From the NCBI RefSeq assembly GCF_028858725.1, contig NC_084773.1:2284350-2348349 (forward strand): a stretch of 64,000 nt of DNA, in the 5' to 3' direction. Origin of the DNA: Colius striatus (taxonomy: Eukaryota > Chordata > Aves > Coliiformes > Coliidae). This document shows positions 1 through 12,194 of the stretch, in pieces. Positions within the stretch are counted from its first letter, which is position 1. Every line of letters begins with the position of its first letter. Below the pieces are notes generated by a model. That model worked only from the letters and a program-made list of their open reading frames with translations. It was not told the origin of the DNA and did not search any database. The translations under genes and the position numbers were made by a program.

Positions 1-1317
1 TTCTGGATGGGTGCAATGCAGATTCTCCTCTGCTTAGGTTCTAAAAGCTTTTATCAGTCTTAATCACCCACCCATTCTCCTTGTCCCTGTGCTATATAGA
101 GAACACAAGCCAGTTGCTGTGTGGGGTTTGTCTCAGAGTGCAAGAGGAGACATGCCACTTCAGAAACCATGATGATACATAGAACAGATTTCTTGAGACA
201 CAGCTGTCAGTCACAGTTTCAAACACCAGAGGGTTGCTGATGAAACTAAAACCTTGATTCCTCACAGTCAGGTTTATTTGCCAGATCATCCCAGGCCAGT
301 TCCCTGGTTTCAGGTATCTGTGCATTTCCTCTGGTTGGTTGTTGACCTGTGTCAGGTTGCCACTGCAGATGGTTGATACACCTTCAGGAGTGCAGGGTGA
401 GGGGAATGAGGAAAACACCTTTAAATGGTGGGTGAGCTCTATTCCTCTTTCACGTTTCAAGTGCAACTAGAATGCCACAGAGCAGCACTGTGGGTTTTAC
501 CAGTTGGCCTGTGACTGCCTGTTCCTGACTTACTGCTCAAGTGCTGAACCCCCAGTAAAGAACCCCTGCAAATCTGTACAACTTCCTGGCTTTATTCTTC
601 TGAGGGAGATTAAAGTACTACCTGTGAATTCATCAGCTCTCTCAAAATCAATGTTTTCACAGTCTCCACGTGTGAGATCCCCTGGTTCTTGTCACAATGG
701 CTGGATTTCTTGATGGTAATTTTTCCTTCCCCTGGTACAGATCACTGAGAGCTGTGCTTATTCTAGTAGATTTGGGCCTTAAAAATTATGATGCTGCACA
801 TCAGTTAGGTAAAGGTTTTGATAGTTTTCATTTCAGAGCTGGTGCATTTAATTTAGGAATTGGTTTTATGTCGTGTAAATTGTTCTCCTTATGGTTGGGG
901 GAAGGTTTGCTTTTTTTAGCTCTATCTCATGGTTTCTCTTTTAGGCTTAATGATGTTTTAGTGTTGATGTAATAAAATATAACAAAGACAGCAAAGACTC
1001 CATAATATCAGCCCAGATATCTTTATATTAGTAAGATCATATCAGGTATCTGAATGTGTTTTATGAACATATATATATACACCCATCTGTGATCTATATC
1101 TGTGTGTGCATATCTATACTTGCACATTTATTCACACATGTGCTTGAATATATATAAATACATTTTCTTCCTAAAAAACACTCTGAAAGTAAAAAATGTT
1201 ATAAACCTACCAAAAAGGATCAAGCCTGTTGCTGATACTGTAAAAATGACCCCTCATGAAAGCAGAGGTTCCAGTGAGTTGGACCACCGCTCGTTCCTGC
1301 GTGTGTAGGGTGGTCTG
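1..1317. other. Non-coding, no gene recognised
   Basis: Short frames on both strands lack recognisable domains or splice context. A short AT/TA-rich microsatellite lies near 1069-1084. In human, RAB43 would follow GP9 on this side; no RAB motif is visible here. Confidence 0.6.
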
Positions 1318-1735
1318 GACAACACAGGACTTGCCCTGGGTGAAAGAGGAAGAGGTTAAAGACTTGTTGGCCAAGCTTAAGGCTCATAAGTCAATGGGAC
1401 CTGATGGGATGCATCATAGAGTTCTGAGGGAGCTGCTGGTGGGATTGCTAAGCCTCTCTCTCTTGTTTTTGAACAATCATGGAGCACAGGTGAGGTGCCT
1501 GAGGACTGGACACAGGCCAATGTCACTGCAGGCTGCAAAAAGGGCAGGAAGGACAACCCAGGAAACTACAGGCTGGACAGCCTCACCTCCATCCCTGGAA
1601 AGGTGATGGAACAACTCATCCTGAATATTGTTACCAAACACATGAAGGAAAAGATGGTTATTGGGGGAGTGAGGATGGATTCACTAAGGGGAAATCCTGT
1701 TGGCCAACCTGATATCCTTCTGTGAGGGCAATTGT
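1318..1735 (+). mobile_element. CR1 LINE fragment, reverse-transcriptase region, frameshifted
   Basis: Translation shows LLAKLKAHKSMGPDGMHHRV, then in another frame PEDWTQANVTAGCKKG and NPGNY-LDSLTSIPGKVMEQLI. These are the fingers/palm motifs of CR1 ORF2 reverse transcriptase. The reading frame shifts near 1480-1500 and stops near 1725, so the copy is dead. It is the only fragment here from the middle of ORF2 rather than the 3' end. Confidence 0.88.
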
Positions 1736-2640
1736 TGCAAGGCCGTGATTCTGTCAGTACTCCCCAGAGCCTCCTGCAGTTTATTGCCTTGTGCATTTTC
1801 AGTTTTGAATTTCCCTGGAACCTCAAGCAAAAAGGTGATATGTCTGTGGCATAGTGAATTGTTTGATGGATTGACAAAGGTGGATTAAGAAAGCCACTGA
1901 TCCTGAGCATGGGCTGTAAAAACGGTGTTAGGAAAATATGGTGTCATTGGCTCTGTGTTTTCAGACTCAATGAAAAATATTTCTTTCCCTTCTGACTTGT
2001 AGCCCCTTTGTTTTTGTTCTGACAGGAAACTGGATTTATTACTGCTTTTGCCCAATCACCAGTAATAAAAAACCTCAGGCTAAATTCAACCTGCAGTAAT
2101 ATTTGTGCCAGCTGTTGTCTTTTGAACTGCACAGATGCAGTGGGCTTTAGAACATATGAAATAACATTGCCAGTATGAAATACAGGCCAGATCTTTGTCT
2201 GTCTTATGCTGCCTCTGGAGAATTTAGGCGAATAAGGAGCAAGAACATCTTGCAGATAAAAAAGGAGAAAGTCTTGTAAGACGATGCCTTTTTTCCATCT
2301 TTTTTTCTCCTATGGGTAGAATACTGTTCAAATAATTCATACAAAAAAATTCAACATAGTTTTTGAATCACTGAACAGTGAGTATAAGAATAAAGAGCAA
2401 TTTTCTGTGACTCGGTTGAGACTGAGAGCAATGTGAACTCATTAATGGTCAGGTACAGCACCGAGCTCTATGAATTATTTGCCATAGAGATACGTACACA
2501 GTTCAAGTCTACACATGATAGGTCTGAAAGAGAGGTCTCTAGTTTTGGAATATGTTGTGAATCTGCTGAGCAGTTAGTGTTACTGTCAGGTTGTTCAAAG
2601 AAGACTTAACATCAGGCACTAATGTAGAGTCCTTGCACCT

Positions 2641-2846
2641 GGGAAAGAAGAACTCTTTCAGTGTTTCAGTGAGGGAGCCCTGGCCCAGGCTGCCCAGGGA
2701 GGGTGTGGAGGCTCCTTCCTTGCAGGTCTTCAAGAACACCTGGACATGTTCCTATGTGACCTGATCTAGGTGGGACCTGCTTTGGCAGGAGGGTTGGACT
2801 AAATCATCTCTAGAAGTCCCTTCCAACTCCTACCATTCTATGATAT
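2641..2846 (+). mobile_element. CR1 LINE 3' fragment
   Basis: It contains CAGTGAGGGAGCCCTGGCCC, the CTGGACATGTTCCT block encoding the end of ORF2, and GGTTGGACTAAATCATCTCT, ending CCATTCTATGAT. Truncated at its 5' end. Confidence 0.9.
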
Positions 2847-4127
2847 AATGCTGGATGAAGATTTTCATTTCTGCAGTGAGGCTTGTTTCCCACTCAGGTC
2901 AGTAAGTCTTTGCTTTATCTTGTTTATCACACCAAGAGTGTGAATGATCAGAATGGTTAGTTTGATAGGAGCCTCTGCATTTCATTTTCATTTAAGCCTT
3001 TTGAAATGCTTCCCAAAAGTAATCTTTTTTTCCCCCAGTATCACATCAAAATTCATCATCACCATTGGAGTGGCCTAATTTAATTCCCCCTTAAGTGACT
3101 GCAAGGCTTCTTGTTTGCTCTGAGCATATGCCAACAAGGGACTTAATGATCATTTGCATGGTGTGTGCAGCTAGATGGAAGATTGATTTTTAAACCTGAA
3201 TGTCCTTGGCAAATGGCACAACTCAAAGACAGCTGTGTACCTGTCAACAGAAGCATGAAGTCTGTGAGAACACAGCCCATAAACCTGGCTTCACACCTTC
3301 ATTGATTCATCTTCTGCTTTCTGTGACTGAGGAGAGCTCAGCAGTAAAGCAAATGTCTGCTTTCCTAACTCTTAACAGCTGCTGAATTAAGTACCATGCT
3401 CATTTTGTTCAACTGATCTCCTTTTTCTCTATTTCCTGATACTTATTTCTACTCTTCTCAAACATTTTGATTTGGAAAGAGTCAATGGAAAGAATTTGAA
3501 TGCTGGAAGTTGAGATGTCATCAAATGCATGGTTAAGTTTGGCCCCAAAGGTATTGAAGTGTAGATTTTGGCAAAATCTGTACATGGAGTTTTGACAAAC
3601 CAAATCCTCACCTGCTATTTCATGGCCCCTGGTGCAGGGAGGTGTGTCTTATGCTTTACATGTGGTGGGACATAGAAGTTCAAGTACTTTATTTGCCAAA
3701 CTTAGGCTATGCTATAAAGAAATCCCCACTGAAACTAAAAGAACAAAAATCTACCTATTAATTAAGGCTGTTAAATGTGTTCCTCAGTTACATTCATCAT
3801 CATGATAGATACAGCTCATATGGAGGTTTGGTTCTTCTGTCAGCCCTCTGATTCGTTTCGTGTTGCAATCCTTAGTGTCACTGGTAGCAGAGATCATGTT
3901 TAATGAATTCCCAGCTGTGGGAATTCAGCCTTTGTGGCCTTATTGCTGCCTTTGCAGATTCAACTTCGTAAGTGGTACAGCATCAGACTTAGAAAGGTAG
4001 ATGTATACCTCAATATAGCTGCATCACACAGCTCAGTTATATTTAATGAGCCTGGCAAGCTGTCAGCTCTTGTGTAAAGTATGTAAAGAATAGAAACTTT
4101 GACCCTCTGATGAATAAATTAAAACTT

Positions 4128-4312
4128 CTCCACTGTGGGGATGAGGGAGCCCTGGCAGGGGCTGCCCAGATGGGCTGTGGAGTCTCCTTCTCTGGAGACA
4201 TTCAAACCCAGCTGGATGAGTTCCTGTGTGCCCTACTCTAGGTGGTGCTGCTCTGGCAGGGGGGTTGCACTGGATGAGCTTCCCAGGTCCTTTCAACCCT
4301 TAGGATTCTGTG
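4128..4312 (+). mobile_element. CR1 LINE 3' fragment, diverged subfamily
   Basis: Sense CR1 tail with GAGGGAGCCCTGGCAGGGGC, a CAGCTGGATGAGTTCCTGTG block, GGGGTTGCACTGGATGAGCT and a TAGGATTCTGTGAA end. The GCTGCTCTGGCAG motif is shared with the copies at 6.1, 30.7 and 52.3 kb, so these are probably one subfamily. Confidence 0.87.
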
Positions 4313-5389
4313 AATTTGATTTACTTATTGTATATATTGGGCTTCAGATGACATGTACAGCAGTAGACACATCTCAAATGTGAAGAAGAAAACAAGAGTC
4401 CATGTGGGATGTGCTTGATCCTTTGTTATGCCAACATAACAAAGTTATGGTAATTATGGTTAGTAATTGGCTCTTTGTTATACGAAGAGCCAGTGCTCAA
4501 AGAAGGGAGATTGGTTCCTGCATGTTTCCTTTTAAAAAATATGTATTTAACGTATTGTAAATATTTGAAGGTGTTAAATAGTGAGACCCACTTGGCCATG
4601 CTGAGCAGTGCTGCAAAAAAACCCCCCAGAACAAAAGAGAACAGGTTTTATTTTAATATGGGAGCCAGGACAAGCAAAGTACCTGGAGCTGACATATTTG
4701 CACTCTGTGAAGAAATAGTGGCAAAGGAAAAAAAATGAAGCTAGCCTCAAAGAAAATGAAACCAAACTAATGTAGCATTTGCAGCAATCTCTGCTTCACA
4801 AGTGGTGAGCCTTTTCAAACTAATGGTTGAGAGCCGTGTCCTTTGCAGGAGATGAGGGAGGAGAGAACCGCTACAGCTTCAGAGACAGAGGCTCTTTCAG
4901 GGCCACAGCACTCTTACTGCTGCCGTTGCCATGTAGACTGACCCATACTCTTGAAACCATAATTAAGCACCTTAGAAAACCATGGCATTTACTGACAAGG
5001 TGTTGAACTTGCAAAATTCCCTGGGAACATGAAAAAAAAGATGGGCTTTTTCACCCATCGTAACAAAATAAACCAACTGTTGTTAATACAAGCAGGGAAA
5101 TGGAGAGTAATCAGCTCTGACTTCTTTTCTGCAGGTATTCATGCTGGTGTGCCTGCACTTGGGTTCTCATTTTAATAGCTCTTTTCTTATTGAATAAAGC
5201 CTATCCCATTTGGCTGGTGGGACTCATTGGCTGAAAGTATTTGCTGTGGGGATCAGGAGGCGAGCTGGGGACTTTAGCTTTGCTGGGTTTTGATATGGCT
5301 TCTGCAGCAGTGTGCACTCAGCCAGCACTTCCAGGAAACTTCAGCTTCCTTGACTGAAAGTTGTTGTAGATGTGAAATTGTCATCATGT

Positions 5390-5770
5390 ACCATAGAATG
5401 GTAGGGTTTGAAAGGGACCTTTAGAGATCATCCAGTCCAACTCCCCTGCCAAAGCAGGTCACACCTAGGTCATGTCACAGGAACATGTCCAGGTGGCTTT
5501 GGAACTCCAAGCTCTTGGGAGCTTGGAGGCTCCCAAGAAGGAGCCTCCACACCCTCCCTGGGCAGCCTGTGCCAGGGCTCCCTCACTGAAACACTGAAAT
5601 AGTTTTTCTTATGTTTAAATGGGACCTTTTGTGTCCCAGCTTCATCCCATCACCCCTTGTCCTGCCCCTAGATACAATAGAAAAAAGTGCTGCCCCAACC
5701 TCCTGACACCCACCATTGAGATACCCTCCTCAGTCTCCTCCAGACTAAACAGCCCCAGTTCCTGAAGGTA
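5390..5770 (-). mobile_element. CR1 LINE 3' fragment
   Basis: It starts with CCATAGAATGGTAGGG, the complement of the CR1 3' end, and runs through the AGGGAGCCTCCACACCCTCC-like block to CTCCAGACTAAACAGCCCC. A short local duplication of GGCTCCCAAG-like sequence near 5510-5535 distinguishes this copy. Confidence 0.9.
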
Positions 5771-6112
5771 TTGTTTTCCTTCAAGGTTCTTAAAAGTGCA
5801 CTGACCTCAGGGTAGTTAATGTAAAAAAAGAAAAGTGAAGTATGTTAGTAAGTGCAAAATATTAAGGATCTCTACCCCCAAGAAGCTGCTGGAGAGAAAT
5901 CAGACTGTGTATTTTTATATGAAGTAGAACAGATCATAATACCTAAATGTGAAATATGTCTACACCCATCTCTCCTGGTTTAGCATAGCTACAGATTACC
6001 ACAGATTTTCTGTTTTCTCTTTGGATTGATTTTCTTTTTTCTGAGGTTTTATTCTTCTTTTTTGAAACTATCTGAGAAAGATCTGCATCAGACCTTCAGG
6101 AACAGGAGAGGA

Positions 6113-6325
6113 ATCACAGAATCTCAAGGGTTGGAAGGGACCCTGAAAGCTCATCCAGTGCAACCCCCTGCCAGAGCAGCACCACCTAGAGCAGGGCACA
6201 CAGGGACTCATCCAGCTGGGTTGGAATGTCTCCAGAGAAGAAGCCTCCACAGCCCATCTGGGCAGCCCCTGCCAGTGCTCCCTCACCTCAACACTGAAGA
6301 AGTTTTCCCTTGTGTTTCTTTGGAA
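6113..6325 (-). mobile_element. CR1 LINE 3' fragment
   Basis: It begins AATCACAGAATCTCAAGGG and includes the CCAGAGCAGCACCACCTAGA block. Same subfamily as the 52.3 kb and 30.7 kb copies. The 5' truncation falls in the TTTGGAACCTC segment. Confidence 0.88.
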
Positions 6326-8204
6326 CCTCTAAACCAGCATAGAATGCTTTTTGCTTTGATGTCATTGTTTTAGTTCCTGAATTGCAACTTTTTTTCTTCT
6401 TGATTTGTATTGCACTTGCAGAGGATGAAGCTCTAGTACCAAAGTGGTTAGTGAAGTTTTAATTGACATTAAAGTTGGTCATGACTTCAGGAGACCAGAA
6501 GAAAGAAAACCTATGTCAAGTTTTAAAATAAAGATTGATCTTTGTCTTTGGGAGTTGTAGAGGCAGAAATGTGAAGGCAGGTCTAAAAATGATGAATCAC
6601 ACTGAAGAAAGTAAATGGACATTGTATTGCCCAGTGTCCAAAAGCATGGCAACTTTAGGTTTCTGTCAATAGAAAACCATTTACATCTTGTGACAGCTGA
6701 CATTTTGTGACTGAAGACCCATATTAAGACTCTAGAAAGAGCCACAGTAATTGGTAGCTTGTTTGGAAAATCACTCTATCACATCCCATTACTGAGGTTT
6801 TGATATGGAAGGGTGACAAGCTTCAAGGACTGTTTCTCACCGGCCGTTTTCAGCAGCCACTAGGTGACAATGTTGATCCGGTTTCTGAGCTGTCTGACAA
6901 AGCCATTACTAAAGGAATCACTTCAGGGGCTCTGAGGTTCTGTTTTGCACAATTTGTGTCCTTATTTTTGGACTGCAGCTGCCTTTTTCCTTCAGGTTCT
7001 CGGTGCTGCCATTTTAGTTCCACTTTGCCATAATTCATCGTTTGCTAAGTGTATTTGAAACTTAAATGATCAGTTTTTGCTGTTGCCTTGCAAGCTCAGG
7101 GAAATGAAACATGCATTTCCTTCTAAGGGCTGCACTGTCTTGAAGACAACTTAGATGATGTGGCAATTGCCACTGGCTTCCATTACTCTGTGCTACTGCT
7201 GCTCGGAATGAGTTGCAAAGGTAGGTTTTGTACAGATGTGCCAGGTTCCATAGTCCTGCCCTGTGGTCAGAAGAGGCAATATAAGAATCCTAGACAAAAA
7301 AGCATGTATTCATATCAGAGGCAAGAGCCTTCTGACCTCTAAAGAGGAGGCAGGAAAAAATGTTTCAAGGATGAAAAGTGAGCCTGTAATCCATCCCTGC
7401 TGACACTCCCTTCCCTGGAGATCAAGGTCATTTCAGAAGGGGCTTTACATGATTCCCCCCCTCCAAAAATAAGATGAATGCTCTGGGTTTCATTAGCCCT
7501 ATTAATACTCCTCAGAGAGAAGATCTCCTCTTGATCACTTTTCCCAGGTACTGTGCTTGTGTAAAACACTGCCATGCAACTTCAGTAACTGTATGCTTGA
7601 TGCTCAAACAAGAAAGTCATAAATAAAGCCAAATGGCATCTGAATGAACTTCTGTCAGGTACCTGAGATTTACTTTGCCTGAAAGGAACTTGCCATGTCA
7701 GTCAGTAGCTGTGTGCCTGCTGAAGTGACATCAGTGCTGCTGCTCATGGGCAATTGTTTGGATAAGCTGAGAATATGCTGCTGGGGAAGGCATCCTGGGA
7801 GTGTGTATCAGGGAGATAATTGCCCCTGGGAAGGAGCTCAGTAAAAATAGCAGCCATGTGGCCATTATGCAACTAAAGCAATTTGTTGTCACACACCCAT
7901 TATTGAGTGTACTCTCATTTTAATTGGAGTCAATGTAATAGCAAAATATTCACATGAGTTCTGGCAACAGACTCTAAGCACTTTTTCAAATTGTTTTGTG
8001 TAGAGCTCTGAAAAGGAGAAGCATTAAGATAAACTTAGCAGTACTAAGCATTCTGATAAACTGAGCACCATCAAAGGACTCATTAGATAGGAACTGTTAA
8101 TTGTTTGGTGTAGCCATTTCACCCTTTGGCAGGCAGAGGAAAAATTGTGTAATTCAGCTATAAATCATAACATGCAAGTGTATGGACCTGAGAGTCCAAG
8201 ATAA

Positions 8205-8806
8205 ATCATAGAATGACAGAATGGTAGGTGTTGGAAGGGACCTTTAGAGATCATCCAGTCCCACCCCCCTGCAGAAGCAGGGTCACCTAGATCAGGTCAC
8301 ACAAGAACGTGTCCAGGTGGGTCTTGAAGCCCTCCAAGGAAGGAGCCTCCACAACCCCTCTGGGCAGCCTGGGCCAGGGCTCCCTCACTGAAACACTGAA
8401 AGAGTTTTTTCTTATGTTTAAGTGGAACTTTTTGTGTTCCAGCTTCATCCCATCACCCCTTGTCCTGTTGCTAGTTACTATAGAAAAAAGTGCTGCCTCA
8501 ACCTCCTGACACCCACCATTTAGATATTTATAAATGTTAATGAGATCCCCCCTCCATCTCCTCCAGACTAAACAGCCCCAGGTCCCACAGCCTTTCTCAG
8601 AAGGAAGATGCTCCATTCCCCTGATCATCTTGGTGTCCCTGCACTGGTGTCTCTCCAGCACTTCCCTGTCCCTCTTGAACTGAGCAGCCCAGAACTGGAC
8701 ACAGGACTCCAGATGAGGCCTCAGCAGGGCAGAGCAGAGGGGGAGCAGAACCTCCCTTGACCTGCTGCCCACACTCTTCTTGATGCCCCCAGGATGCATA
8801 AATGTC
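8205..8806 (-). mobile_element. CR1 LINE 3' fragment with long ORF2 C-terminus
   Basis: A 170-codon minus-strand frame (8287-8799) reads [20 protein letters not shown] and HPHLESC-like CR1 ORF2 sequence to the normal end [11 protein letters not shown]. It is nearly frame-intact over this span but lacks the rest of ORF2. One region (about 8560-8600) is garbled relative to the usual [19 protein letters not shown] motif. Confidence 0.92.
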
Positions 8807-9053
8807 AGGATTGTGAAGCCTCAAAGCTGTCCCTGGAAATACCAGTATTCTCTGGCTTTCCAGCTCCGCTCCACCCTTCACAGCCCAACTGCTCTGTCCT
8901 TCTTGCAGTTCCTCCCCAGGTTTCACTCCACTTGCTGTAGCCTCTGAGGAGCACCAGTGACCCAGCCAGGCTACTGCTGCCCATGTGGAAATGGTGCTAT
9001 TGTTTGCTTTCTCATATTGTTTCAGTTCTTTTTTTCCTTGTTGCTTGCAGTCC

Positions 9054-9426
9054 TGTAAATGACAGGGAACTGCTGGAGAGAGGCCAGCACAGGGCTACCA
9101 AGATGATCAGGGGGCTGGTGCGTCTTCCTTATGAAGAAGATTTTTTTCTGTTGTATCCAATGACAGGACAAGGGGTGATGGGAAGAAGCTGGAACACAAA
9201 AAGTTCAACTTAAACATAAGGAAAAGCTATTTCACAGTTGAGGTGAGGGAGCCCTGGCCCAGGCTGCCCAGGGAGGGTGTGGAGGCTCCTTCTCAGGAGG
9301 TTTTCAAAACCCACCTGGACACATTCCTGTGTGACCTGATCTAGGTGGCACCTGCTTTGGCAGGGGGACTGGGCTAGGTGACCTCTAGAGGTCCCTCCCA
9401 ACCCCCACCATTCTGTAATTCTGTGA
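9054..9426 (+). mobile_element. CR1 LINE 3' fragment with internal deletion
   Basis: It opens with GACAGGGAACTGCTGGAGAG, the CR1 [20 protein letters not shown] block. Near 9140-9150 it jumps to the CCAATGACAGGACAAGGGG segment, deleting the [19 protein letters not shown] part. It then runs to CCACCATTCTGTAATTCTGT. It lies in inverted orientation to the 8.2-8.8 kb copy. Confidence 0.9.
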
Positions 9427-10007
9427 AATTAACAAAAAAGGCTTGAATTCTGAAGTACTAGTTTATCTCTGCTGAAGGAAACTGTATTTGTAGCAAACTT
9501 CAGAAGGCAGATCGCTTATGTTTGACAGAGTGCTTATGCCTTTCAGCCTGTGCTGAGCTGAGACTTGGTAGTTTTTAGGGAATGAGCTTTTTTTGTGTGT
9601 TTTGTATAGCTCTGAAGCTGATTGTTAGTACATTCATCATGATAATTACCTTCCATTAGTGATGTTGTGTCCCTTTAGCACAACAGAGAACAGCATCCTG
9701 TGGCTTGTGTTTAAGCCTTGTGTAAAGGTCATACACAACAATCCAAATGAACCCTATAAACCCCAGAGGGAATTCATCCCCAGTGTAATTCCCTTGGGCT
9801 TTCAGGGCCACCCCAGTCAGTAATGTCATTGTCAGTAGTCAGAGAGACTCAAGTGACTATCAAGTGCTAACTATTAATACATTGAAATGAGAGGAGGTTT
9901 GAAAAGACCTAAAATGCTGGCCTTGGGCACAGCAGTGTGTTCTTCAGTAAAAGGATGGATAACACATTTATTCACACCTAGTTGTGAAATATGTGTCCCA
10001 TGATATT

Positions 10008-10500
10008 AGTAGATTGAGAGAGGTTCTCCTCCCTCTCTCCTCTGCCCTCATGAGACCACATCAGGAATATTGTGTCCAGTTCTGGGCTCCTCAGTTCAAG
10101 GACATGGAGCTGCTGGAGAGAGTTCAGCACAGGGCCACAAAGATGATGGAGTGGAGCATCTCCTTGGGGCTCTTTAGGTTGGAGAAGAGGAGACTGAGGG
10201 GTGACCTCATTCATGTTTACAAATCCATAAAAGGTGGGTGTCAGGGGGCTGGAGCCAGGCTGTGCTCAGTGATGGCCAATGACAGGACAAGGTTCCAAGG
10301 AAAAACTATTTCAGTGTTTCAGTGAGGGAGCCCTGGCACAGGCTGCCCAGGGAGGGTGTGGAGGCTCCTTCCTTGGAGGGCTTCAAGACCCACCTGGACA
10401 CGTTCCTGTGTGACCTGATCTAGGTGACCCTGCTTCTGCAGGGGGGTTGGACTGGATGATCTCTAAAGGTCCCTTCCAACCCCTACCATTCTATGAGTCT
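10008..10500 (+). mobile_element. CR1 LINE 3' fragment
   Basis: It encodes [19 protein letters not shown] and [20 protein letters not shown], then jumps from GACAGGACAAGG directly to AAAAACTATTTCAGTG, missing the usual [11 protein letters not shown] segment. It ends CCTACCATTCTATGAGTC. Confidence 0.92.
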
Positions 10501-10721
10501 ATGTTACCAAAGAATGTGAAGATAGATACATTCACTGTTTTGCACTTGTGCAGGCATGACATAGTAACAGCCTCTGGGCTCTTTACAAACCCCTTTGGGG
10601 ATGCTGTCTGCATGTTTCATTTAGGCAGCTGATGTAGTTTCCTCTCTTTGCTCACTATTAGCAACTGCAGCATTATTTATGCAATTTGATGGAGTATGTG
10701 GCTTAAACACAACATAGTGGC

Positions 10722-10763
10722 CTTGCCAGATAAAGAGCTGAATGTTGCTCTTTATCTGGCAAG
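10722..10763. repeat. Perfect 17-bp inverted repeat with 8-nt loop
   Basis: CTTGCCAGATAAAGAGC, then TGAATGTT, then GCTCTTTATCTGGCAAG. The arms pair without mismatch. Each arm carries AGATAA, a GATA-factor core, in opposite orientation. It lies about 3.4 kb downstream of the GP9 poly(A) signal. Confidence 0.9.
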
Positions 10764-12127
10764 ATAACTGTTGCCTTGAGTTAGCAATTCCACATTCCAG
10801 CTTTCCCCTTTCAGAGCTGGGTTTTGTTATTTCAGCTAAAAGCCAAATAGATCAGGAGTGCTAAACACAGTGCTGGTTTAGTGGAACGTGAAATACTGAC
10901 ATGGAAGAGATTCCCTCTTCCTCCTCCTCATGAGGTCAGAAATTGTTTCAAATGCTTTTTTTTCTCTGTAATTCTGTGCATTTTATTGAAAGGCAGAAGT
11001 GTTTGCTAATTGCTCTTTTTTGTGTGTTTGTACAATTAAAGCTGTACCAGTTCACTACTGTGTGCCTGTCCAGCTTTATAGGCACAGAAGACAGTCATAA
11101 GCTTTTAGTGTTAATGATTCATATTATTTTGGGGAGACAAGAAATATCATTTAGGAAAGTCTCCAGGAGAGATTGCAGAGTGCATTGCTTCTGTAATATT
11201 CTGCATTAATACAACATGGTGCTTGCCTTGTAAAAATTGCAAAGGCTCAGTGCAGGGAAAGGGTTCTAAAATTAGCTTCATGCACACACCACTGTGTCCC
11301 TGTGTGTTTCTTTCAAACTCCCTCCTGCAGAGGTTATTTCTGTAGAACAACATTTAATACAGCTAGAGAAGTGCTGAATGTTTGTGCTCACCTCATCATT
11401 GTGCTCACCACACAGAGATCTGAAGACACAATTTCCCTCTGCCCAGCACTGGGGGTGATAGAGCCCTACTAAGCCACGCTGTTTGTAGGTGATACAGCTC
11501 ACTGCCTGCAGCAGGGATGCAGCACTTTGCTGCTCTTTGATGGTGGAGTGCAATGTGCAAGTGGAGAAGGTAGTGTGGAATATTCCTGCTGCTGTGGAGT
11601 GTGGAGGGTGGCTCAGCAGGCACGGCTGAGCTCCTTGGGGGCATTACCAGTGCTCACTAAGGATGTCCCTGTGATGTGCTGCCATTGTGGGCTCTCTTTT
11701 CGTGGCCTGTCCCATCATAAATGCTGCAGGTGATCAAAGCAATATGAACACTTAATGTGATGTTTTAGGTATCTCATGCAATTCTGTTCAAATCATTCTA
11801 GTTTCAGCACCAACCAACTTGAAAAAAAGCCCAGCATTGGTTGGGCTGTAGGATTCACCAGGACATCTGACAAGATGTTTCACTGTTCAGTTCTTTTCAC
11901 TGTCAGATTTTGAACTCTATTTCTAGTCTGGTGTTCTAATTTCTACTCCCATCCCTTTATTAACAACTTTATCTTCCTGTAGATTCTCACAAGCTGTGAT
12001 CTTGTCGTTCCTCCAGTTCCTCTTTATTAAATGGAATTGATTAAGCCCCTTTGAAGATGTTTTTTCTAATCCTTTATTTGCATTACAGTTGATCTTTCTG
12101 ATGCTTCTGCAGCTGATCCTTCTTGAT

Positions 12128-12194
12128 TTGCTTCTGCAGGGAGGTTGGACTAGATGATCTCTAAAGGTCCCTTCCAAGCCCTACCATTCTATGG
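12128..12194 (+). mobile_element. Very short CR1 3' tail
   Basis: Only about 65 bp: GCTTCTGCAGGGAGGTTGGA through GATGATCTCTAAAGGTCCC to CTACCATTCTATGG. It consists of the CR1 3' UTR alone, an extreme 5' truncation. Confidence 0.85.

Noticed and set aside
3905-3926. Small inverted repeat GAATTCCCA-GCTG-TGGGAATTC
   Set aside because: Nine-bp arms; several such stems are expected by chance in 64 kb.
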